Positions 1-7,000 of a stretch of 38,765 nt of DNA are shown here, one piece after another. A model generated the notes under the pieces. The model searched no databases and had not been told where the DNA came from. It was given only the letters and a program-made list of their open reading frames with translations. Position 1 is the stretch's first letter. The number at the start of each line of letters is the position of its first letter. The position numbers and the translations under genes were made by a program. Source of the DNA: a virus; IMG/VR virus record IMGVR_UViG_3300032213_000539, positions 1 to 38,765 of that record, one strand, 5' to 3'.

Positions 1-92
1 TGGTAGATGTAAATAAAGCACACGCTAGGAACTATTGCCAAGCGTGTGCTTGGTCTAAGTTAGGAGCAACAGATGTCATACACAGTAAATGA
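1..92 (+). CDS. Zinc-ribbon microprotein, 3' part (complete copy at 38585-38734)
   Basis: This is the C-terminal part of a 49-residue protein whose start lies at 38585 near the other end of the window. The reading frame continues through the join without a break. The second CxxC pair of the zinc ribbon (YCQAC) lies in this part. The stop at 90-92 is inside the next gene, which starts at 73. It is partial here only because of where the circle was opened. Confidence 0.8.
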   Translation, partial: VDVNKAHARNYCQACAWSKLGATDVIHSK

Positions 93-123
93 AATAGCGG
101 ACTTAAACGAGTCCATTGATACA
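1..123. repeat. Terminal direct repeat, left copy
   Basis: These 123 bases recur exactly at 38643-38765. The repeat cuts through two small genes that read intact across the join, so it is the overlap of a circular assembly rather than a biological duplication. A true short terminal repeat of a linear virion genome cannot be excluded from sequence alone, but its position inside coding sequence makes that less likely. Confidence 0.95.
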
Positions 124-204
124 GCCATAGTATCAATCAAAAAAGCCAACGCTATCCTCGAAAAAATGATGGCGACTGGAAGAATCTATGTGGAGGAAGA
201 ATAA
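73..204 (+). CDS. Small helical hypothetical protein (43 aa)
   Basis: A 43-residue frame starts at ATG 73 behind the purine-rich stretch TTAGGAGCAAC, which contains AGGAG at a normal spacing. It overlaps the upstream zinc-ribbon gene by 20 bases, and the next ATG follows its stop by three bases. The sequence has a heptad-like hydrophobic pattern (ITDLNESIDTAIVSIKKA-like region, then NAILEKMM), consistent with a short helix or coiled coil. I recognise no family. Its place in a tight run of same-strand genes and the good ribosome site are the evidence that it is real. Confidence 0.65.
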   Translation: MSYTVNEIADLNESIDTAIVSIKKANAILEKMMATGRIYVEEE

Positions 205-207
205 CAA

Positions 208-411
208 ATGGATAAGAAACAAGAAACAATAATTAAAAACAATGCAGTTGATTATGCCAAGCGTTTCTTAGCACACAAGTATGCTCTAGAATATGCTGAA
301 CTATACGAAGCATACTGCCACAATCGTGGCGTAGATACATCTAGGTCTAGCAGAATACCACCAATAGATGAGCGAATATTGGTTAATAACATTAAGAAGG
401 ACAGCGAATGA
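208..411 (+). CDS. Hypothetical protein (67 aa)
   Basis: A 67-residue, mostly helical, charged protein with many Tyr and Ala residues in its middle (AKRFLAHKYALEYAELYEAY). GGAGG at about 192-196 could serve as a distant ribosome site. The gene starts three bases after the previous stop and overlaps the next start by four bases (ATGA), typical of a coupled early phage operon. No signal peptide, metal site or known motif is visible and no function can be assigned. Confidence 0.65.
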   Translation: MDKKQETIIKNNAVDYAKRFLAHKYALEYAELYEAYCHNRGVDTSRSSRIPPIDERILVNNIKKDSE

Positions 412-506
412 GTAAAGAACTACAAGAAGCATTAGATAAAGCAGCACTAGCAGTGCAACCCATACTAGATGAGATGCTAAAGGAGATAGAAGAAGATGAG
501 TTATGA
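408..506 (+). CDS. Acidic microprotein (32 aa)
   Basis: A 32-residue frame begins at the ATGA overlap with the upstream stop and itself overlaps the next gene by 11 bases. It is acidic at the C-terminus (EIEEDEL) and probably one amphipathic helix. The evidence for a gene is its place in an unbroken chain of overlapping frames and an initiator ATG behind AGGACAGCGA. There is no homology I can name. It could be an anti-host microprotein, but nothing in the sequence proves that. Confidence 0.5.
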   Translation: MSKELQEALDKAALAVQPILDEMLKEIEEDEL

Positions 507-600
507 ACCACCACTTGAAGATGATGTGGCACTAGACAAAGACACAGAAGAAGAGGATGATGGTTATCAAGAACCAGACAGGATGTGGGGAGATGAATGA
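496..600 (+). CDS. Acidic microprotein (34 aa)
   Basis: A 34-residue, strongly acidic frame (EEEDD core, ends MWGDE) overlaps the upstream gene by 11 bases and the downstream membrane peptide by eight. The start follows AGGAGATAGAAG, which carries a good AGGAG. Tiny acidic early proteins are common in phages and sometimes mimic DNA or inhibit host proteins. That is a general observation and not shown here. Confidence 0.5.
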   Translation: MSYEPPLEDDVALDKDTEEEDDGYQEPDRMWGDE

Positions 601-688
601 CATTACATTCCTCCCTCTCACACCATTACAGTCCTGGGTCTTCCTCATTACAGTTTTCTATATCCTCTACAGATGGGTTACTAAATGA
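593..688 (+). CDS. Single-pass membrane microprotein (31 aa)
   Basis: A 31-residue frame with one clear hydrophobic segment (about residues 14-27, WVFLITVFYILY) followed by RWVTK, the usual positive-inside anchor. GGGGAG lies directly upstream of its ATG. Its stop overlaps the ATG of the secreted transglycosylase-like gene by four bases (ATGA), so the two are probably translated together. A longer open frame at 597-881 covers the same bases but runs out of frame through the downstream gene and I regard it as a shadow. The protein could help membrane targeting or act as a small holin-like peptide, but this is speculation. Confidence 0.6.
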   Translation: MNDITFLPLTPLQSWVFLITVFYILYRWVTK

Positions 689-1098
689 AGAAAGTATTCG
701 CACTACTTACAACATGGTATGTAGCATTCTTATCGCTACTACCATGGCACATGCCAATAACAAATGCACACACAGAACCCAAGCCTACAGAGATGAGCGA
801 GTTTCATTGGACTCCCCGTGCTCTGAAACTATATGCAAAACAATTCATGCGTATGGCCTATCCCGAGTGGAATATGTCTGAGCATCGTGCACTTATGAAA
901 CTATGGGGCAAAGAATCAGCATGGAATCCAGCAGCAGATAACCCAAACAGTTCTGCATTTGGTATTCCACAACTGTTAAACCTTGACCCAGAAACGCCAG
1001 CCCCGCAACAGATTGAGCGGGGGCTGGCCTATATCCAGCACCGTTACGAAAAACCATCAGTCGCTTGGTCGCATTGGCGAACAAACGGCTGGTACTAA
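685..1098 (+). CDS. Secreted lytic-transglycosylase-like protein
   Basis: A 137-residue protein with an N-terminal signal peptide: KK, a hydrophobic core at residues 5-21, and a likely cut near Ala28. The mature part resembles the SLT/goose-lysozyme-like domain common in Actinobacteria. WGKESAWNP at residues 74-82 carries the putative catalytic Glu77, followed by NPNSSAFGIPQ, and the protein ends with the family's WSHWRTNGWY tail. Such enzymes cut the glycan chain of peptidoglycan outside the membrane. It sits in the rightward early unit, far from the late endolysin, so a role in entry, superinfection control or cell-wall remodelling is possible. The domain call is good and the role is inferred. 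Confidence 0.8.
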   Translation: MKKVFALLTTWYVAFLSLLPWHMPITNAHTEPKPTEMSEFHWTPRALKLYAKQFMRMAYPEWNMSEHRALMKLWGKESAWNPAADNPNSSAFGIPQLLNLDPETPAPQQIERGLAYIQHRYEKPSVAWSHWRTNGWY

Positions 1099-1119
1099 CA
1101 ACAAACTAAGGAGAAAGAA

Positions 1120-1620
1120 ATGACAGTAACACTAGAAGAAATCGAAAACTACTACACTATTCTCTTAGATGAGAATGGCAAAGAAGAACAACTACTAACA
1201 CAACGCAAGCGTTTAACTGACGCTATCTATGCACAGGTTGATTCAGATTCAGCACCAGATGATGACCATATTGCAGAGATAGCAGCAGCATTACAGAAAG
1301 ACATTCAGTTGCGTGACTTTGTATTAGGTCTACCATCTGAGCGTGAGGTTGTATCAGTCAATAAGTATTTAACATATCTTTATGAAACAGTACCAACCAA
1401 GTTTATTGCACCTATTGCAAGTGTGTTGGCTGCAAATCTATATGCGTTAGAGGAAGTAGATTCTGCTAAAGAAATGCTTCACAATGCAATAGTACATAAC
1501 CCTAGTTACTCACTAGCAAATCTACTTAACCGTGTCTTTACTTCAGGTTGGCCTTCAGGTGCGTTTGTTGCTATGACCCACGAACTACACCCAAAGGTTA
1601 AAGAAGGAATGGGTATCTAA
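1120..1620 (+). CDS. DUF4192 family protein
   Basis: A 166-residue protein with a strong AAGGAG ribosome site six bases before the ATG. Residues about 60-160 match the DUF4192 pattern of Actinobacteria and their phages: a helical region (LRDFVLGLP), APIASVLAANLYALEEVDSAKEML, then NPSYSLANLL, which resembles a TPR-like helical pair. The biochemical function of the family is unknown. It is shorter than chromosomal DUF4192 proteins, as is usual in phages. The family occurs mainly in Actinobacteria, which supports the host assignment. Confidence 0.75.
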   Translation: MTVTLEEIENYYTILLDENGKEEQLLTQRKRLTDAIYAQVDSDSAPDDDHIAEIAAALQKDIQLRDFVLGLPSEREVVSVNKYLTYLYETVPTKFIAPIASVLAANLYALEEVDSAKEMLHNAIVHNPSYSLANLLNRVFTSGWPSGAFVAMTHELHPKVKEGMGI

Positions 1621-1622
1621 TC

Positions 1623-2117
1623 ATGGGGTTGGATATGTATTTGTATGCACGGAAAGGTATCTCATCTATTGATTGGGCAACAGCCTCAGATGGAACACTA
1701 GATAAGAAACCTAATGCAGACTACACAATACTAACCTCCCTTATGGGAGCAACAGATTGGGCTTATGACCCAAATCAACTGGCCTTTGCTCAGGTATCTA
1801 TTCAAGTTGGATACTGGCGTAAAGTTAATGCTATTCACAATTGGTTCATTGAGAACTTAACAGATGGTGAAGATAACTGTCAGCCTATTTATGTACCTCG
1901 TAGTTCTTTAATTGATTTAAAGATTACATGCGAAGAGGTATTGGCTGACCATAGTAGAGCAGAAGAACTACTGCCAACAGGCGCTGGCTTCTTCTTTGGA
2001 AGCACAGAGTATGACGAATGGTATTTCCACGGTATAGAAAAAACCGTGGAGATAGTAAGTAAACTCATTGAAGATGTACCTGAAGGATGGGCCTTCGAGT
2101 ATCAGGCTTCATGGTAA
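1623..2117 (+). CDS. Conserved phage protein of the MGLDMYL family
   Basis: A 164-residue protein starting MGLDMYLYARK, a hallmark of a widespread but uncharacterised phage and bacterial family. Other conserved parts visible here are VGYWRKVNAIHNWF (about residues 62-75), DGEDNC, and FFFGSTEYDEWY near residue 122. The conserved aromatic and acidic residues look like a binding site, but I know of no established activity. It follows DUF4192 by two bases and precedes DUF932, so the three are probably one translational block. Confidence 0.7.
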   Translation: MGLDMYLYARKGISSIDWATASDGTLDKKPNADYTILTSLMGATDWAYDPNQLAFAQVSIQVGYWRKVNAIHNWFIENLTDGEDNCQPIYVPRSSLIDLKITCEEVLADHSRAEELLPTGAGFFFGSTEYDEWYFHGIEKTVEIVSKLIEDVPEGWAFEYQASW

Positions 2118-2129
2118 AGAAAGGGACAT

Positions 2130-3083
2130 ATGACTACAGCAGATGTAGTAGAAAAGAAAAACCGTTCAGCCTGGATTAAAGCAGGCATAGCGGTAGAAGC
2201 AACAAGCGCAGCACAGGTAGCCGAACAAGCAGGACTTAACTGGACTGTTGGATTATCTGAGATGCACACCTCTGACTTCTTGCATGTACCAAAGAAGCAA
2301 GCAGTCGTAAAGAAAGCAGATGGAAAAGAATCAGTCATTGGTGTAGTGGGTAGCAAGTACAAAGTCTTTCAGAACTCTGAAGTCTTTGGCTCACTAGATG
2401 GATTGATTGACTCAGGACAGGCTCGCTATGCAGCAGCAGGTGAGTACGATGACGGAGCAAAAGTATGGATGCTCATGTCATTACCAAAAGAAATGGAAAT
2501 CAAGGGCGACCCACATGCTGCCTTCTTGCTAGCCAAAACCAGTCATGATGGTTCATCATCAGTAGTACTACGCCCTATCATTGAGCGATTGTTTTGTTCC
2601 AATCAAATCAATCGTATATTTAGAGCCAAGAATAAAGCACATACATATACGCTGCGTCATACACAAAATGCAGTGCTATCAGTATCTGATATGCGAAACC
2701 TTCTTGACTTAACCTACTCAAGTATTGACATGTATAGCGACCTGGCTAACCATCTCATGCAGCGTGAGTCAGACATCAACAAAGCAACAGCGTATTTCAA
2801 AAAGGTATGGGCTTTACCTACCAAGATTGAAAACGCACCGCTACACTTACTCAGCAAGGGTGAGAAAAATGCTAAGTCCCGTGCCCTCAATGCACGACAG
2901 AAGGCGTTTGCTATCTACTCAGATAGCCCAACACAAGAAAACATTCGCAATACAGAGTTTGGTTTATGGCAATCAGTAGTAGAGTATGCTGACCATCACT
3001 CTCAAAAAGATGCTAGTATTGCTACCCTTGCAGGGCGCAATGATGGCATCAAACTTCGAGCACTAGAACTACTATCAATCTAA
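2130..3083 (+). CDS. DUF932 / phage-plasmid-like protein (TIGR03299 type)
   Basis: A 317-residue protein with the DUF932 signature: LNWTVGLSEMH near residue 31, then a VIGVVGSKYKVFQNSEVF block, a DDGAKVWMLMSLP strand, and a C-terminal helical region. The family occurs on plasmids and phages next to recombination genes. Its role is not established, though links to DNA recombination or repair have been suggested by context. Here it lies just upstream of a RecB/Cas4-like exonuclease module, consistent with that context. The length is typical of the family. Confidence 0.8.
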   Translation: MTTADVVEKKNRSAWIKAGIAVEATSAAQVAEQAGLNWTVGLSEMHTSDFLHVPKKQAVVKKADGKESVIGVVGSKYKVFQNSEVFGSLDGLIDSGQARYAAAGEYDDGAKVWMLMSLPKEMEIKGDPHAAFLLAKTSHDGSSSVVLRPIIERLFCSNQINRIFRAKNKAHTYTLRHTQNAVLSVSDMRNLLDLTYSSIDMYSDLANHLMQRESDINKATAYFKKVWALPTKIENAPLHLLSKGEKNAKSRALNARQKAFAIYSDSPTQENIRNTEFGLWQSVVEYADHHSQKDASIATLAGRNDGIKLRALELLSI

Positions 3084-3091
3084 GGAGAATC

Positions 3092-3532
3092 GTGTACCTA
3101 AATCCAATTACAGTAGACGGCACCACCTATAACTTCACAGAAGAATCACTCAAAGAACTAATTAAGAGTGAGGCAGCAGCAAAAAGAAAGCACGAAGCAG
3201 TAAGTACAGAAGCACAAGAAGCATACAGAAAACTAATCAAAATACGTAATGAAGTACATGCCTACTTTACAGAAGCATTTGATGGTTCTGTTGATGAGGA
3301 TGAAACAACTGTTACACGTGATGAAGTTAACGCATTGCTTGAATCAATTGGTTCAGACATGCTTACCACAACTTGGTCTGCAACTGTAGAGATTACAGTT
3401 AACATTACTGGTATCAAGGCTACCTCTAAAGAGGAAGTCGAAGATATCATTATGGATAATATCGAAGTCAGCGGCTACGACTTAGACATTGACAGCCAAG
3501 ATGTAAGTGTAAGCGACATCGGACGGGAATAA
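3092..3532 (+). CDS. Hypothetical protein (146 aa, GTG start)
   Basis: The start is GTG at 3092, set by AAGGAGAATC immediately upstream. The N-terminal half is a charged helix (about residues 20-60, rich in Lys, Glu and Ala) and the C-terminal half looks like beta strands (TTTWSATVEITVNITGI) followed by an acidic tail. I recognise no family. It is the last gene before a 117-base gap with hairpins, so it ends this sub-operon. Confidence 0.7.
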   Translation: MYLNPITVDGTTYNFTEESLKELIKSEAAAKRKHEAVSTEAQEAYRKLIKIRNEVHAYFTEAFDGSVDEDETTVTRDEVNALLESIGSDMLTTTWSATVEITVNITGIKATSKEEVEDIIMDNIEVSGYDLDIDSQDVSVSDIGRE

Positions 3533-3649
3533 CCACCATCAATCATGCGCTATCTAACACATAGGCGTTTGTTCATTTCTACTATGTGTTAGACTTGGGG
3601 ATGGGTGGTCCCGCCATCTGCGAACACGGGACACTAAACAAGGAGATAT
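3532..3649 (+). promoter_or_regulatory. Intergenic region with nested hairpins upstream of the exonuclease gene
   Basis: A perfect 12-base inverted repeat (TCTAACACATAG at 3553-3564, its complement at 3582-3593, 17-base loop) is followed by a second hairpin, GTCCCG/CGGGAC at 3608-3632. An outer pairing is also possible between ACCACC near 3532 and GGTGGT near 3604. No U-run follows, so a simple intrinsic terminator is not indicated. It could be a regulatory RNA element, an RNase processing site or an operator controlling the replication block. The AAGGAG ribosome site of the next gene follows at about 3640. Confidence 0.5.
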
Positions 3650-4432
3650 ATGCCTACAGAAATAACAAGAGATAGATACGGTAGACCAATGATTGTGCCA
3701 CCTAAAGGTGGCAAACCAATTGCTTATACTCGTGCTACTACAATAGCCAACAGTCTTGATGATGCGTCAGCATTAACAGCATGGAAGATGCGTATGGCAG
3801 CAATAGGTTTAACAAGTAGACCAGACCTACTACTAGCAATAGGTGTAGCAGCAGATGATAACAAGTTAGTTAATGCATACATCGAAGAAGCAATGGATGC
3901 AGCAGGTGCTAGTAAAGCAGCAACAATAGGCACAGCCATTCACGCACTCACAGAAAAACTAGACTTAGGTTTAGACTTAGGTTCAGTACCAGACCAGTGG
4001 ATGCCAGATATTAAAGCATACGAACAAGCAACTAGTATCTTAACTAATCTTTTCATTGAACAGTTCACGGTCTATGATAAGTTTAAGATTGCTGGTACAC
4101 CAGATAGAGTTGTTGAATATAAAGGTGAGCGATTCATTGCTGACTTAAAGACAGGTCGCATTGACCATCCAAATAACATATCAATGCAGTTAGCAATTTA
4201 TGCCAACGGCATGCCGTATATGGTGGACACGGCAAGCCGTGGCACATGGGGTGACATCAACAAAGAGAAAGCAATTATAATTCATGCCCCAGCAGGGACA
4301 GGAACATGCAAACTAGTATGGATTGACATCAAAGAAGGATGGAAAGGTGTACAGTTTGCAATGAAAGTAAGACAGTGGCGTGACCAAAAGGGTCTAGCCA
4401 CTCCATTTGAGCAAGGAGAAGATAGTGCCTAG
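3650..4432 (+). CDS. RecB/Cas4-like PD-(D/E)XK exonuclease
   Basis: A 260-residue nuclease-fold protein. Visible motifs are GTAIHAL with His98, GTPDRVVEY with Asp152, ADLKTG with Asp165 and Lys167, and QLAIYAN with Gln180 and Tyr184. These are the ordered active-site motifs of RecB/Cas4-type single-strand exonucleases. Cas4 proteins also carry a four-cysteine iron-sulphur cluster, but I see no such set of cysteines, so it is closer to phage RecB-like exonucleases. It probably processes DNA ends in recombination or replication together with the zinc-binding protein and ATPase downstream. The start is ATG 3650 behind AAGGAG. Confidence 0.88.
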   Translation: MPTEITRDRYGRPMIVPPKGGKPIAYTRATTIANSLDDASALTAWKMRMAAIGLTSRPDLLLAIGVAADDNKLVNAYIEEAMDAAGASKAATIGTAIHALTEKLDLGLDLGSVPDQWMPDIKAYEQATSILTNLFIEQFTVYDKFKIAGTPDRVVEYKGERFIADLKTGRIDHPNNISMQLAIYANGMPYMVDTASRGTWGDINKEKAIIIHAPAGTGTCKLVWIDIKEGWKGVQFAMKVRQWRDQKGLATPFEQGEDSA

Positions 4433-4877
4433 CACAGAAGCACCAATCAGTATCACAGTAAAAACACCAGCAGGTAGCCTGGTAACAGTCCGCGCAGAAA
4501 GCGGAGACGAACTAGACAATGTCATTGCACTATCAGTGCATGCCATTGCATCAGCAGCACAAGAACTGGAGTCAGCAGTACGCGGTACTCCAGCCCCATC
4601 AGCACAATCAGTAGCAGCAGCGTTCAATGGCAACATCATTGAAACAGGGACACCAGTTCCTGCCCAAGAATATGCACCAGCACCAACTCAAATCATTGGT
4701 GGACGCAATTGTCCACACGGAAAAATGACAGCAATTCAAGGCATGGGTAAGGATGGAAAACCTTACAAGGGTTGGTTCTGTCCAGCACCGAAGGGTGCAT
4801 TTGACAAGTGCAAAAATCAATATGTCACAGTCCAGTCACCAGAGTGGAACACATTTGTTCCAGAACAGATTAAGTGA
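4425..4877 (+). CDS. Zinc-ribbon protein, possible ssDNA-binding accessory
   Basis: I chose GTG 4425 because AAGGAG lies six bases upstream; a TTG at 4407 is also in frame. The product is 150 residues: a small N-terminal alpha/beta region, a Pro/Ala-rich linker (about residues 55-90), and a C-terminal metal-binding module with CPH (Cys96, His98), WFCP (Cys119) and Cys129. Similar proteins occur in actinobacteriophages between exonuclease and helicase genes and are usually left as DNA-binding or hypothetical. It overlaps the exonuclease gene by eight bases and the next gene by four. A nucleic-acid role is inferred from the ribbon and context. Confidence 0.7.
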   Translation: MPSTEAPISITVKTPAGSLVTVRAESGDELDNVIALSVHAIASAAQELESAVRGTPAPSAQSVAAAFNGNIIETGTPVPAQEYAPAPTQIIGGRNCPHGKMTAIQGMGKDGKPYKGWFCPAPKGAFDKCKNQYVTVQSPEWNTFVPEQIK

Positions 4878-5686
4878 AAACACTTAGACGCTCTATAAAT
4901 AAAGCAGAGGTGGGTGGCGAACCATTGCCACCTGCCTTTGCTGCATTTGAAAGGGCTGGCATTATTCTGCGTCGTGCAGAAGTAACTGTAATCGCTGGCA
5001 CTCCAGGTGCAGGTAAGTCATCAGTTGCATTGTCTATTGCTGCAAAAACCAAACATCCTACACTTTATTTTTCAGCAGATACCAATGCACATACAATGGC
5101 TATGCGTTTGATTGCCATGACTGGCAAGATGACACAGACAGCAGCAGAAAGTCTGCTAAAGAATAACCCAGACAAGTCACATGAAATACTGCAACTTAAC
5201 AATCACTTGTTCTGGTCCTTTGAATCTAGTCCTACACTTAAAGATTTAGATGATGAAGTCTCAGCATTTGAAACTGTATGGGGTAAGAGTCCTACCTTAA
5301 TTGTGGTAGACAACCTAATGGATGTAGCAATGGATGGGTACGATGAGTTCGGTGCGATGCGTGCCGTTATGAAAGAACTTAAGTACCTAGCCAGAGATAC
5401 CAACGCAGCAGTGTTGGTACTACACCATACTAAAGAAGGCTTTGATGGCTATCCTTGTCAGCCGCGTAGCGCAGTGCAGGGTATGGTCAATCAGATACCA
5501 GCAATGGTACTTACAATCGGACAGATGAAACAGGGAGACGAAACATATCTATGTGTAGCCCCAGTTAAAAACAGATACGGACGGGCTGACCAGACAGGCA
5601 GTAACTATGTTACTCTGTCATTTAATCCTGAGTCTATGTACTTAGAAGATGTAGCAGTTAGATACCAACAAGAGGAGGTAGTGTAA
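4874..5686 (+). CDS. DnaB/RecA-like replicative ATPase
   Basis: A 270-residue RecA-fold ATPase. The Walker A motif is GTPGAGKS at residues 42-49, a helicase-like YFSAD strand-end motif is at about 65-69, the Walker B strand is LIVVDN at 142-147, and VLHHTKE near 185 follows. It resembles the C-terminal motor domain of DnaB-type helicases and lacks the N-terminal primase-interaction domain. It starts with GTG at 4874, overlapping the previous stop (GTGA). It probably unwinds DNA at the phage fork with the primase encoded downstream. The domain assignment is strong; helicase as opposed to a RadA/RecA-like role is inferred. Confidence 0.85.
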   Translation: MKTLRRSINKAEVGGEPLPPAFAAFERAGIILRRAEVTVIAGTPGAGKSSVALSIAAKTKHPTLYFSADTNAHTMAMRLIAMTGKMTQTAAESLLKNNPDKSHEILQLNNHLFWSFESSPTLKDLDDEVSAFETVWGKSPTLIVVDNLMDVAMDGYDEFGAMRAVMKELKYLARDTNAAVLVLHHTKEGFDGYPCQPRSAVQGMVNQIPAMVLTIGQMKQGDETYLCVAPVKNRYGRADQTGSNYVTLSFNPESMYLEDVAVRYQQEEVV

Positions 5687-5829
5687 TGCCAAAGTATAGA
5701 GTTACATACTCACAATATAAAGTAAAAGTTATTCGTGCATCATCATTAAAGATAGCAGAAGAACGTGCAAAGAAAGCAGAGACAGGTAGATGGGAACTAA
5801 CGGAAGTTAGGGACGAGCCACAGGAATGA
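5686..5829 (+). CDS. Small basic hypothetical protein (47 aa)
   Basis: A 47-residue frame begins at the TAATG overlap with the ATPase stop, behind AGAGGAGGTAG, which contains a near-perfect ribosome site (GAGGAGG). It overlaps the nuclease start by four bases. The N-terminal half reads as beta strands (YRVTYSQYKVKVIRA) and is followed by a basic helix (KIAEERAKKAETG), then WELTEV. It has the look of a small domain that might bind nucleic acid or protein, but no family is recognised. Confidence 0.65.
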   Translation: MPKYRVTYSQYKVKVIRASSLKIAEERAKKAETGRWELTEVRDEPQE

Positions 5830-6170
5830 GTACAGCAGCCAAGCGTAAAGGCAGCAAGGCAGAAGCAGATGCTGTCAAGTGGTTAAAGGTCAATGGCTTT
5901 CCATATGCAGACCGCAGAATCGCAGGAGCACAACTAGATAAAGGTGATATCAGCGGTGTGAATGGAGTGACCATCGAGGTTAAAGACCACGTCCGCATGG
6001 ACTTGAGCGCTTGGGTCAAAGAGTTAGAAGTAGAAATCAAGAATGATAACGCGTGGACTGGGACAGTTCTGCACAAGCGGAAAGGTAAGTCAGATGTTGG
6101 CGAGTGGTATTGCACAATGCCAGCCAACATTTGGCTTGCCCTAATCAGAAAGGCAATGGGTGAAACATAG
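5826..6170 (+). CDS. Holliday-junction-resolvase-like PD-(D/E)XK nuclease
   Basis: A 114-residue protein with the archaeal Hjc-type layout: an N-terminal helix with KGSKAEADAVKWL (Glu13), then KGDISG with Asp41, then TIEVKDH with Glu51 and Lys53, followed by strands and a basic segment. Actinobacteriophages often carry such a small resolvase next to the primase. It would cut branched DNA made during replication or recombination so that it can be packaged. Start and stop overlap both neighbours. It could also be a related branch nuclease rather than a strict resolvase. Confidence 0.8.
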   Translation: MSTAAKRKGSKAEADAVKWLKVNGFPYADRRIAGAQLDKGDISGVNGVTIEVKDHVRMDLSAWVKELEVEIKNDNAWTGTVLHKRKGKSDVGEWYCTMPANIWLALIRKAMGET

Positions 6171-6534
6171 TATCGCGGACTACTTAAGATATGTAGGCGC
6201 AGCCGTGCCTGCTGAGGGACACGGCTGGCGCAAAATTAAATGTCCATTTCATAGTGATAGTCATGCATCAGCAGGTATTAACTTTGAAGAAGAAAGATTC
6301 AAATGCCACGGATGTGGTGTTGGTGGAGATGTATACGATTTAATTATGCATAGGGAAGGAGGTAACTACAATGAGGCTGTCAAGTTCGCACAGACAATTT
6401 CTCTTGCAGGCGACGCACCAGTACGCAAGTCAGATTCATCTAGCAGCAGAGTATCTAGCAACACGCAATCTATCGGTCGAAGAGGCGCAACGCTTTCATC
6501 TTGGAGTGGTAAAGGACGCTCTTCCAGGTCATGA
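6160..6534 (+). CDS. DNA primase, CHC2 zinc-binding part
   Basis: GTG start at 6160, overlapping the nuclease gene by 11 bases. Residues 20-65 form a CHC2 zinc finger: CPFH (Cys28, His31) and KCHGCG (Cys49, Cys52), followed by GDVYDLIMHREGGNYNEAVKFA, the usual end of this domain. After about residue 87 the sequence becomes low-complexity Ser/Arg and no longer looks like primase. The catalytic TOPRIM half is encoded in the +1 frame from 6371, overlapping this gene by 164 bases. It may work as a separate zinc subunit, or be joined to the second half by frameshifting; an assembly indel is a third option. Confidence 0.85.
   Translation: MKHSIADYLRYVGAAVPAEGHGWRKIKCPFHSDSHASAGINFEEERFKCHGCGVGGDVYDLIMHREGGNYNEAVKFAQTISLAGDAPVRKSDSSSSRVSSNTQSIGRRGATLSSWSGKGRSSRS
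6354..6363 (+). promoter_or_regulatory. Strong internal ribosome-binding site for the TOPRIM primase gene
   Basis: GGAAGGAGGT lies seven bases before ATG 6371, inside the zinc-finger gene. It is close to the full anti-16S complement and argues that the TOPRIM part is started independently. The same bases encode the conserved primase residues REGG in the other frame, so part of the match could be coincidence. Confidence 0.6.
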
Positions 6535-7000
6535 ACAATACACAGGTAGACTAGCAATACCCTACATAACACCATCAGGTGTAGTAGATATTAGATTCAG
6601 AGCGATAGGTAATGCTGACCCAAAGTATATGGGTATGCCTGGTGCTAAGACCAGCATGTTCAATGCACAAGTAGTTCTTACTGCATCAGATTATATTTGT
6701 GTGACAGAGGGAGAAATAGACTGCATCACCATGAGTGTAAAGACAAACCATCCAGCCATAGGTATTCCAGGAGCCAACAACTGGAAACCATTTTACTCTA
6801 AGATATTAGATGACTTTGATACAGTAATTGTATTAGCAGATGGTGATTCAGCAGGCATGGATTTTGGCAAGAAGGTTAGCCGAGAGTTAGGTAATGTTAA
6901 TATAGTTCAGATGCCAGAAGGGCATGATGTCAATAGCATAGTAATGCTAGAAGGAGCGGAGTTTATAAATGAGCGAGTCCGAAAATGTCTTTCTGAATGA
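6371..7000 (+). CDS. DNA primase, TOPRIM catalytic part
   Basis: A 209-residue protein. The segment from about residue 20 (AAEYLATRNLSVEEAQRFHLGVV) is the region that joins zinc finger and catalytic core in DnaG/phage primases. The TOPRIM domain follows: TEGEID with Glu113 and ADGDSAG with Asp157 and Asp159, the metal-binding residues for primer synthesis. The N-terminal 15 or so residues (MRLSSSHRQFLL) look unlike primase and may only be translated because of the overlap. It makes RNA primers for replication with the DnaB-like ATPase. It ends inside the next gene (32-base overlap). Confidence 0.87.
   Translation: MRLSSSHRQFLLQATHQYASQIHLAAEYLATRNLSVEEAQRFHLGVVKDALPGHEQYTGRLAIPYITPSGVVDIRFRAIGNADPKYMGMPGAKTSMFNAQVVLTASDYICVTEGEIDCITMSVKTNHPAIGIPGANNWKPFYSKILDDFDTVIVLADGDSAGMDFGKKVSRELGNVNIVQMPEGHDVNSIVMLEGAEFINERVRKCLSE

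Noticed and set aside
597-881. 94-aa open frame on the plus strand
   Set aside because: It has no family-like sequence and lies out of frame across a convincing membrane microprotein (593-688) and the signal peptide of the transglycosylase-like gene, both of which have overlap-coupled starts.
3650-4432. CRISPR Cas4
   Set aside because: The nuclease motifs fit RecB/Cas4, but no four-cysteine iron-sulphur set or other cas genes are present. A phage exonuclease is the simpler call.
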